A stretch of DNA of 11,416 nt from Pseudomonadota bacterium. Lineage in GTDB: Bacteria > Pseudomonadota > Alphaproteobacteria > Rhizobiales > Beijerinckiaceae. Position numbers and translations under genes: made by a program. The DNA lies in assembly GCA_023393655.1 (NCBI GenBank), contig JAEWKP010000273.1:1-11416 (forward strand). Reading direction: 5' to 3'. How positions within the stretch are numbered: the stretch's first letter is position 1; the number at the start of each line of letters is the position of its first letter. The notes beneath the pieces are model-generated. The model searched no databases, was not told where the DNA came from, and saw only the letters and a program-made list of their open reading frames with translations. This document shows positions 6,370 to 11,416 of the stretch, in pieces.

Positions 6370-7968
6370 TCAAGCCGTCGCGCCGGCTTTCACCAGCTTG
6401 TATGTGATCGAGTCGACCAATGCCTGGAACGAGGCGTCGATGATGTTGGCGCTGACGCCGACCGTGGTCCAGCGCTCGCCCGTCTCGTCGCCGGACTCGA
6501 TCAGCACGCGGGTCACGGCATCGGTGCCACCCTGGAAGATGCGGACCTTGTAGTCGACCAGTCGCAGTCCGCCGATCAGCGACTGGTAGCGGCCGAGATC
6601 CTTGCGCAAGGCGATGTCGAGCGCGTTGACCGGGCCGGCATCGCCTTCGGCCGCCGAGATCAGCACCTCGTCGCCGACCTTCACCTTCACGATCGCCTCG
6701 GAGAAGGTGACGAGTTCGCCCAGCGCATTGTGGCGGCGCTCGACATTCACGGCGAAGCGCTCGACCGCGAAATAATCCGGGACCTCGCCAAGAATGCGCT
6801 TCACCAGCAGGAAGAACGAGGCGTCGGCGCCCTCGAAGGCGTAGCCCTGCGCCTCCTTGTCCTTGACCTCCTGCAGCACCCGGTTGAGGCGCGGATCGTC
6901 GCGTCCGAGCGTGACCCCGATGCGCTCGAGCTCGGCGACGAGGTTCGACTTGCCACCCTGATCGGAGATCAGGACCTTGCGGGTGTTGCCGGTCGCTTCG
7001 GGCGCGACATGCTCGTAGGTGCGCGGGTCCTTCAGCACGGCCGAGGCATGGATGCCCGCCTTGGTGGCGAAGGCCGAGGCGCCGACGAAGGGTGCATGCC
7101 GGTTCGGTGCGCGGTTCAGCATCTCGTCCAGCGCCCGCGAGACATGGGTCAGTTCGCCGAGCTGGTCTTCGCTGACGCCAAGCGCGAAGCGGTCGCGATA
7201 GCGCTCCTTGAGCTTGAGCGCGCCGATCAGCGTGACGAGATTGGCATTGCCGCAGCGCTCGCCGAGCCCGTTCAGCGTGCCCTGGATCTGACGAGCACCG
7301 GCCTCGACGGCAGCCAGCGAATTGGCGACGGCACAGCCGCAATCGTCATGGGCGTGGATGCCGAGATGATCGCCCGGCACGGTCTTCGCGACCTCGCGCA
7401 CGATGGCGCCGACCTCGTCGGGCAGCGTGCCGCCATTGGTGTCGCAAAGCACGACCCAGCGGGCACCGGCCTCGTAAGCCGTGCGGGCGCAGGCGAGCGC
7501 GTAATCGGGATTGGCCTTGTAGCCGTCGAAGAAGTGCTCGCAATCGAGCATCACCTCGCGGCCCGCGGCCTTGGCGGCTTCGACGCTCTCGCGGATGCCG
7601 GCGAGGTTCTCCTCCAGCGAAATCTCGAGCGCGACATGGACATGGTAGTCCCAGCTCTTGGCGACGAAGACGATAGCGTCGGCCTTGGCCTCCAGCAGCG
7701 CGACGATGCCGGGATCATTGGCGGCCGAGCGCCCTGCCCGCTTGGTCATGCCGAAGGCGGCGAATTTCGCCTGTTTCGTCGGCTTCTGCTCGAAGAAGGC
7801 GGTATCCAGCGGATTGGCGCCGGGATAGCCACCCTCGACATAATCGATGCCGAGCCGGTCGAGCAGGCCTGCGACCGCACGCTTGTCGTCGAGCGAGAAG
7901 TCGACGCCCGTGGTCTGGGCGCCGTCGCGCAGCGTCGTATCGAAGAGATGGACGCGTGCCGCGCTCAT
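6370..7968 (-). CDS. cimA: (R)-citramalate synthase
   Basis: CimA condenses acetyl-CoA with pyruvate to (R)-citramalate, the first step of the threonine-independent route to 2-oxobutanoate and isoleucine. The 532-residue product starts with an HMGL-like TIM barrel: DTTLRDGAQ (10-18, with R14 and D15 for catalysis and metal), metal-binding HAH at 205-207 in LGIHAHDDCG, and GTLNGLGERCGNA (230-242). A linker with KAGIHASAV (303-311) leads to a C-terminal LeuA-type regulatory domain (about 400-527), the site of isoleucine feedback in relatives. Length and N-terminus fit the long TIGR00977-type citramalate synthase better than 2-isopropylmalate or homocitrate synthase. The ATG at 7968 has GAGG (7977-7980) 8 nt upstream and overlaps the TGA of the preceding 36-codon ORF as ATGA. 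Confidence 0.92.
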   Translation of the reverse strand: MSAARVHLFDTTLRDGAQTTGVDFSLDDKRAVAGLLDRLGIDYVEGGYPGANPLDTAFFEQKPTKQAKFAAFGMTKRAGRSAANDPGIVALLEAKADAIVFVAKSWDYHVHVALEISLEENLAGIRESVEAAKAAGREVMLDCEHFFDGYKANPDYALACARTAYEAGARWVVLCDTNGGTLPDEVGAIVREVAKTVPGDHLGIHAHDDCGCAVANSLAAVEAGARQIQGTLNGLGERCGNANLVTLIGALKLKERYRDRFALGVSEDQLGELTHVSRALDEMLNRAPNRHAPFVGASAFATKAGIHASAVLKDPRTYEHVAPEATGNTRKVLISDQGGKSNLVAELERIGVTLGRDDPRLNRVLQEVKDKEAQGYAFEGADASFFLLVKRILGEVPDYFAVERFAVNVERRHNALGELVTFSEAIVKVKVGDEVLISAAEGDAGPVNALDIALRKDLGRYQSLIGGLRLVDYKVRIFQGGTDAVTRVLIESGDETGERWTTVGVSANIIDASFQALVDSITYKLVKAGATA

Positions 7969-8075
7969 CGTTCCCGCCTCAATTTGAAGCGGACGACGCG
8001 CGGAACGACCATGGCCAGCATGACCAGCTTGATGGCGAAGGAGAGCGAGCCCGCCGGGCGGATCTTCGGGCTCAT
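7965..8075 (-). CDS. 36-residue small ORF between cysS and cimA, possible micro-membrane protein
   Basis: This ORF is too short for most gene callers. It starts at an ATG (8075-8073) overlapping the cysS stop as ATGA, and its TGA (7967-7965) overlaps the cimA start as ATGA, so it fills the gap between them exactly. The Shine-Dalgarno GGGAGG (plus-strand 8083-8088) is 7 nt upstream, stronger than that of most genes here. The peptide has a basic N-terminus (MSPKIRPAG), a central hydrophobic stretch (about residues 10-25, SLSFAIKLVMLAMVV) and a very basic tail (RVVRFKLRRER), typical of a small membrane-associated peptide. I recognise no family. It might act as a peptide, or serve mainly to couple translation from cysS to cimA. 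Confidence 0.6.
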   Translation of the reverse strand: MSPKIRPAGSLSFAIKLVMLAMVVPRVVRFKLRRER

Positions 8076-9532
8076 CGCTTCACCTCCCAGGTCGTCGTCG
8101 GCTCGCCGGTGGCGGGGTCCTTACCGTCCTTGAGCGCAATGCCCATCGCGGCGAGCTCGTCGCGGAGGCGATCAGACTCGGCGAAGTTCTTCGCGCGGCG
8201 GGCGTCGAGGCGGGCGGCGAGCAGGCGCTCCACCTCGGGCGCGACGACGACAGGCGCTGCCACCTCCGGCAGGGCGATGCCGAGCAAGCCGAGGCCGGCC
8301 AGCAGCGCCGGCAGGTCGCCGGACTTGCGCAGGGCATGCAGCTCGGCCAGCACGCGGGCAGTGTTGAGATCGTCGGCGAGTGCATCGAGCAGTTCGACCG
8401 AAGGCTGGGAGGCCGCCACGCCTTGCGTGACTTCCGCCCAATCCTGCAGCGTCCTCTCCGCCTCCTCCAGCGCCTTCACCGTCCAGTCGATCGGCTGGCG
8501 GTAATGCGTCTTGAGCATCGCGAGGCGCAGCACCTCGCCCGGCCATTTGCGACCGCCGAACACATCCGTCTCCAGCAGTTCGTTGATGGTGACGAAGTTG
8601 CCGAGGCTCTTCGACATCTTCTCGCCCTCGACCTGCAGGAAGCCGTTATGCATCCAGATATTGGCCATGAGCGGCTGCCCCTCCGGCGCGCCAAAAGCAC
8701 AGCAGGACTGGGCGATCTCGTTCTCGTGGTGTGGGAAGACGAGATCGATGCCGCCGCCATGGATGTCGAAGACGTTCTTCATGGGATCGTCGCAGGAAAG
8801 CCCGCCGCCGAAGGGCGTCAGCAGCTTCGCCATCGACATGGCCGAGCACTCGATATGCCAGCCGGGGCGGCCGGGCGTGGCGATGCCGGCCGGCGACGGC
8901 CAACCGGGATCGATGCCGTCGCGGCTCGGCTTCCACAGCACGAAATCCATGGCGTCGCGCTTATAGGGCGCGACATCGACGCGGGCGCCGGCCAGCATCT
9001 CGTCGAGCGAGCGGCGAGCAAGCGTGCCGTATTTGGGTGCCTTCATCAGATGGGCGACGGCCGGAACGTGGAAGAGCACATGCTCCTCGGCGACATAGGC
9101 AACGCCGCGCGCGATCAGGCGCTCGATGATCGCCTTCATCTCCTCGATATGCTCGGTGGCGCGTGGCTCGGTCGTCGGCCGAAGCGTGCCGAGCGCATCG
9201 ATATCGGCGTGGAACTGAGCCGTCGTGGTCTCGGTGACCTTGGCGATCGCCTCGTTCAGCTTCAGGCCGGGATAGTCACGCGCCGCGCGGGCGTTGATCT
9301 TGTCGTCCACATCCGTGAGGTTGCGGGCATAGGTAACGTGATCGGCGCCGTAGATGTGCCGCAAAAGCCGGTAGAGCACGTCGAAGACGATGACCGGGCG
9401 GGCATTGCCGATATGGGCGTAGTCGTAGACCGTCGGGCCGCAGACATACATCCGCACATTCGACGGATCGATCGGCGCGAAGTCCTGCTTCGTCCGCGTC
9501 AGCGTGTTGTAGAGCCTCAGGGTCGGCGACAT
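8072..9532 (-). CDS. cysS: Cysteinyl-tRNA synthetase
   Basis: CysS is a cytosolic class I synthetase that charges tRNA-Cys using ATP. The start used here gives 486 residues. The Rossmann signature HIGNA is at 40-44 and KMSKS at 305-309. The zinc site that selects cysteine is complete by alignment with E. coli C28/C209/H234/E238: C31, C229 (WHIECSAM), H268 and E272 (PHHENE). Compared with E. coli, about 14 extra residues (the segment S233-V254) lie between SAM and FDIHGGG beside the zinc site. The ATG at 9532 is chosen because it puts LRLYNTLTR at the N-terminus as in the family. An in-frame ATG at 9568, with AGGTG about 9 nt upstream, is a real alternative adding 12 residues, and a GTG at 9580 adds four more. 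The stop overlaps the start of the 36-codon ORF, so cysS heads a three-gene operon with cimA. Confidence 0.96.
   Translation of the reverse strand: MSPTLRLYNTLTRTKQDFAPIDPSNVRMYVCGPTVYDYAHIGNARPVIVFDVLYRLLRHIYGADHVTYARNLTDVDDKINARAARDYPGLKLNEAIAKVTETTTAQFHADIDALGTLRPTTEPRATEHIEEMKAIIERLIARGVAYVAEEHVLFHVPAVAHLMKAPKYGTLARRSLDEMLAGARVDVAPYKRDAMDFVLWKPSRDGIDPGWPSPAGIATPGRPGWHIECSAMSMAKLLTPFGGGLSCDDPMKNVFDIHGGGIDLVFPHHENEIAQSCCAFGAPEGQPLMANIWMHNGFLQVEGEKMSKSLGNFVTINELLETDVFGGRKWPGEVLRLAMLKTHYRQPIDWTVKALEEAERTLQDWAEVTQGVAASQPSVELLDALADDLNTARVLAELHALRKSGDLPALLAGLGLLGIALPEVAAPVVVAPEVERLLAARLDARRAKNFAESDRLRDELAAMGIALKDGKDPATGEPTTTWEVKR
8083..8088 (-). promoter_or_regulatory. Strong ribosome binding site of the 36-codon ORF
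   Basis: GGGAGG on the minus strand, 7 nt before the ATG at 8075, lies inside the last codons of cysS. A near-consensus Shine-Dalgarno at ideal spacing within another gene is the main sequence evidence that the small ORF is translated. Confidence 0.6.
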
Positions 9533-9861
9533 CGGGGCTAAATCCTGGAACGAAACGGACGACGACATACGAAAGGGCACCTGGCCGCTGGCCGGGGCGC
9601 TTTTGTCGGTTCGTTTTCAGGACGAGGACGTGAGCAGCCGGCCAGCGAAAGCTAGCGGCAAATAATGCTGGGGCTGTTGATGGCGGCTCGCGTCATGGGA
9701 AAACCTGATTGCCTTTCCGTGGGCTTTCCGTCAAGAGGGCGCCCGGTTGCTGCGATGCAACATCGGATCGAGATTGCCGCAGTTCATTCAAATTTAACCG
9801 GGCGGAACCATCCTCCCGATTCGCGGGTTCTCCGCCCGCGATCCATCAGGAACCTCATTTC
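9533..9861. other. 329-bp divergent intergenic region between cysS and the secreted-protein gene
   Basis: This non-coding gap separates the divergent cysS and the gene at 9862. It contains possible extended cysS starts at 9568 and 9580. A perfect 10-bp inverted repeat CGCTGGCCGG (9586-9595) / CCGGCCAGCG (9638-9647) has a 42-nt loop. Two mutually exclusive hairpins are GGGCGGA (9800-9806) / TCCGCCC (9831-9837) and TCGCGGG (9821-9827) / CCCGCGA (9835-9841). An EcfG-like promoter is listed separately. I see no convincing sigma-70 promoter for cysS and no tRNA or T-box structure. Confidence 0.5.
9804..9829 (+). promoter_or_regulatory. EcfG-like (general stress sigma factor) promoter
   Basis: GGAAC (9804-9808) and GGTT (9826-9829) are separated by 17 bp. 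The alphaproteobacterial EcfG consensus is GGAAC, 16-17 bp, then CGTT, so the only departure is G for C in the first position of the -10. A start site near 9836 would leave a leader of about 25 nt containing AGGAA (9848-9852), 9 nt before the ATG at 9862. The placement fits well. Recognition is by eye and untested. Confidence 0.5.
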
Positions 9862-10191
9862 ATGCGCCGCGCCGTGGCTCTTGTCGGACTGCTCGGGGTC
9901 GCCGCCGCAGGCATTTCGCTGTCGATCATGCCGAGCAGCCGCTCCGTCGCCGCCGCCAGCGAGCCGCGCACCTTCCTGATCCCGGCCAGCGACGGCTACG
10001 GCGTCGCCGACTGCATCTCCTCCAGGGCCGAATGCGGCAAGATCGTCGCCAATGCCTGGTGCGAGTCGCAGGGCTTCGGCAAGGCGGTCGCGTTCGGCGT
10101 CGCCGCCCGCGAGGACTTCACCGGCTCGGTCACCAAGCAGAGCCCGACCCAGGCGGCCGAGCAGCCGCTCAGCATCACCTGCGGCGAGTAA
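9862..10191 (+). CDS. Small secreted hypothetical protein with four cysteines, probably stress-regulated
   Basis: The 109-residue product begins MRR followed by a hydrophobic segment (about residues 4-22) and a Ser/Ala-rich stretch, i.e. a Sec signal peptide (cleavage perhaps near residues 31-33) or an N-terminal anchor. The exported part carries four cysteines (C51, C58, C67, C107), enough for two disulfides, and motifs such as PASDGYGVADC and NAWCESQGFGKAVAFG. I recall similar uncharacterised proteins in Hyphomicrobiales but know no function. The ATG at 9862 is chosen over a longer in-frame extension because it follows AGGAA by 9 nt and places the hydrophobic segment at the N-terminus. The EcfG-like promoter just upstream suggests membership of the general stress response, which is an inference from that motif. 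It is convergent with creA. Confidence 0.83.
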   Translation: MRRAVALVGLLGVAAAGISLSIMPSSRSVAAASEPRTFLIPASDGYGVADCISSRAECGKIVANAWCESQGFGKAVAFGVAAREDFTGSVTKQSPTQAAEQPLSITCGE

Positions 10192-10199
10192 TTCTCGTC

Positions 10200-10236
10200 A
10201 GATCGCCGCGTCCTGTCGGATGCAGAGTGGCGATCT
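10200..10236. repeat. Inverted repeat AGATCGCC/GGCGATCT
   Basis: A perfect 8-bp stem (10200-10207 with 10229-10236) encloses a 21-nt loop, starting 8 bp after the stop of the secreted-protein gene. Together with the next palindrome it makes a compact structured block between two convergent genes. It resembles pieces of dispersed intergenic repeats in related genomes, an impression from memory that copy counts would have to confirm. There is no T-tract. Confidence 0.5.
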
Positions 10237-10252
10237 AACGCCTTCGTCTGCG

Positions 10253-10294
10253 ATCAGATTGATCCGAAAAGTGGAATCCACTTTTCGGTCTGAT
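10253..10294. repeat. Palindrome CCGAAAAGTGG-AAT-CCACTTTTCGG, possible bidirectional terminator
   Basis: A perfect 11-bp stem (10264-10274 with 10278-10288) has a 3-nt loop, and an outer ATCAGA/TCTGAT stem (10253-10258 with 10289-10294) extends it past a 5-nt bulge. It ends 4 bp beyond the creA stop codon and lies 61 bp after the convergent plus-strand gene, so it can fold in both transcripts. The A4/T4 tract is inside the stem and no T-run follows, so it is not a textbook intrinsic terminator. The core resembles a palindrome common in rhizobial intergenic DNA. Confidence 0.65.
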
Positions 10295-10298
10295 GCCT

Positions 10299-10814
10299 TC
10301 ACCGAATCCATTCCGAACATTTCGGCGGCTCGCCCGATGCCCCCCAGGGCATGATCGGCACGGTCGAGGTCGAGTTCTGCGGCGAGCCGTCGATCAGCTT
10401 GTCGGTATAGACGAGATAGACCAGCACGTTGCGCTTGGCATCGCAGCCGCGCACGATCTGCATCTTCTTCCAGACCAGCGAACGGCGCTCGCGGAAGACC
10501 ACGTCTCCCTGATCCGCCTTCTCCTTGAACTTGATCGGGCCGACCTGGCGGCAGGCCAGCGAGACCTCGGAAACCTCTTCGGCCACGCCGAACATGCCGG
10601 AGACGCCGCCCTTCTCGGGCACGGTATAATGGCAGGCGACGCCCTCGACGATCGGATCATCGACGCCGTAGACGGCGAGCTTGTCGTTCGGCGTCAGCAT
10701 CTTCCAGACGGTCGACTTGCGGAAGATCAGGTCTTCCTGCGCCGAGGCCGGCGACAGCATCATTCCCGAAAGGATGAGGCCCACCCCGGCCAGGATCCAA
10801 CGTCGAAGCAGCAT
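10299..10814 (-). CDS. creA: CreA family periplasmic protein
   Basis: The family is conserved in proteobacteria but of unknown biochemical role; the name comes from the E. coli creABCD locus. The 171-residue product has a signal peptide (LLRRW, hydrophobic core about 6-20, cleavage probably after ASA at residue 25). The family blocks follow: FRKSTVWKMLTPNDKLAVYGVDDP (31-54), VEGVACHYTVPEKGG (56-70) and SLACRQVGPI (85-94). Four cysteines are at 61, 88, 124 and 166. Length is normal for CreA. Of two close ATGs, 10814 is preferred over 10820 because GGGAG lies 7 nt before it but only 1 nt before the other; a longer frame to 10898 adds residues ahead of the signal peptide. No creBCD partners are visible. 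Confidence 0.9.
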   Translation of the reverse strand: MLLRRWILAGVGLILSGMMLSPASAQEDLIFRKSTVWKMLTPNDKLAVYGVDDPIVEGVACHYTVPEKGGVSGMFGVAEEVSEVSLACRQVGPIKFKEKADQGDVVFRERRSLVWKKMQIVRGCDAKRNVLVYLVYTDKLIDGSPQNSTSTVPIMPWGASGEPPKCSEWIR

Positions 10815-10821
10815 TCCCATT

Positions 10822-10826
10822 CTCCC
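10822..10826 (-). promoter_or_regulatory. Ribosome binding site that decides the creA start
   Basis: GGGAG on the minus strand is 7 nt upstream of the ATG at 10814 but only 1 nt from the ATG at 10820. Proper spacing therefore favours the shorter product, whose N-terminus is also the better signal peptide. Confidence 0.5.
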
Positions 10827-10946
10827 GGCGCGTTTCAGCTCGGCACCCAGCAGAATATGGGAAGCGAGGGGCCAGTGCGCCAGAGTTCTGCGCCGCACAA
10901 TGTCGATCCGCAGTCTCTCGGCTCACCAGCGAAGCGTGGCGTGGCC

Positions 10947-11390
10947 TCAACCCGCCAGCGGCTTGAAGACGAGATAGGCGGCGACGAGCGCGCCGATGAC
11001 GCCCAGCGCGAAGAGAACCAGCTTCAATCGCGTCATCGTGCTGGCGAAGGCGACATTGCCGCCATCGACCTGCGGGTAGCGATCGAGCAGCCGCGCCACG
11101 GCGAAATTCTCCGCGACATCGCAGAGCCCGCCGATGAGCCAGCCGCCGCCACAGAGCGCCGCCACCCACCAGGGCTGCCCGCGCAGGCTGAGGCCGGCGA
11201 CGATCAGCGCGCCGACGATGGCATAGGTGAAGGCGCAGGCGACATCGGCGGGCAGCACGCGGTTGCGATAGCGTGCGCGCTTGTCCTCGCCATAGAGGGT
11301 GAACAGCTTCTCGACATCGGCGACGCTATAGCCGTCCCAGTCGCTCTCCAGCATGCGCGGCACGCCCTGGCGGTTCGACCAGACACGCAC
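10947..11390 (-). CDS. Hypothetical three-segment membrane protein, 5' end uncertain
   Basis: From a GTG at 11390 the product is 147 residues; an ATG at 11354 would give 135. A hydrophilic N-terminal part with DGYSVADVEKLFTLYGEDKRARY (19-41) precedes three hydrophobic segments (about 48-68, 74-92 and 121-143), with D91-x3-N95 at the end of the second and TxxK (120-123) before the third. This order matches a loosely known family of small uncharacterised integral membrane proteins, by recollection only. Neither start has a strong Shine-Dalgarno. Three codons above the GTG is an in-frame TAA (11399-11397), and the codons above it (LVVLL) are again hydrophobic. The true N-terminus may therefore have included another membrane segment now cut off. 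Otherwise the frame is intact. Confidence 0.7.
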   Translation of the reverse strand: MRVWSNRQGVPRMLESDWDGYSVADVEKLFTLYGEDKRARYRNRVLPADVACAFTYAIVGALIVAGLSLRGQPWWVAALCGGGWLIGGLCDVAENFAVARLLDRYPQVDGGNVAFASTMTRLKLVLFALGVIGALVAAYLVFKPLAG

Positions 11391-11416
11391 CGCCCATTAC
11401 AGCAGCACCACCAGGA

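Noticed and set aside
6730..8133. A 467-codon plus-strand open frame opposite cimA
   Set aside because: It is an antisense shadow of cimA, the small ORF and the cysS end, with no recognisable domain.
8336..9541. A 401-codon plus-strand open frame opposite cysS
   Set aside because: It is antisense to an intact cysteinyl-tRNA synthetase, with shadow-like composition.

Overview
The window looks like a chromosomal housekeeping segment from a high-GC alphaproteobacterium. Order Hyphomicrobiales (Rhizobiales) is most likely, and a Bosea-like genus is my guess. The basis is the GC-rich third codon positions, the short rhizobial-type phosphatidylserine decarboxylase beside pssA, an Atm1-type ABC exporter, a TIGR00977-type citramalate synthase behind cysS, and small dispersed palindromes whose chance translation gives the 'MAGLVP-IHA'-like string common in rhizobial genomes. 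I see no tRNA, rRNA, CRISPR array, transposase or phage gene.

Layout. A 3'-truncated maf (minus strand) runs off the left edge. A small phasin-like gene (plus, 800-1183) has its own candidate promoter. A minus-strand block follows, in transcription order: an Atm1-type ABC half-transporter (5726-3816), a five-segment membrane protein of unknown function (3602-3111), psd (2949-2248) and pssA (2028-1198). PssA and Psd perform the two consecutive steps from CDP-diacylglycerol to phosphatidylethanolamine. Divergent from the ABC gene is a small secreted two-cysteine protein (5904-6242, plus).

Next comes a tight minus-strand operon: cysS (9532-8072), a 36-codon small ORF (8075-7965), and cimA (7968-6370). 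The small ORF is joined to both neighbours by ATGA stop/start overlaps, has a strong Shine-Dalgarno, and is easily missed. The gene for a secreted four-cysteine protein (9862-10191, plus) sits behind a sequence resembling an EcfG general-stress promoter. The right end carries creA (10814-10299, minus) and a small membrane protein (11390-10947, minus) whose 5' end may be interrupted by an in-frame TAA.

The most distinctive non-coding feature is a set of palindromic elements placed 4-18 bp after the stop codons of four minus-strand genes. Two are 91-bp copies in opposite orientation (3707-3797 and 6268-6358), one is a 164-bp near-palindrome between psd and pssA (2077-2240), and one is a compact hairpin pair after creA (10200-10294). 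The first three all have GTCAT...ATGAC ends. They look like REP/MITE-type dispersed elements that may act as transcript 3' ends. The main leads are these elements, the cysS-cimA small ORF and the EcfG-like promoter. I found no evidence of a wholly new multi-gene system.
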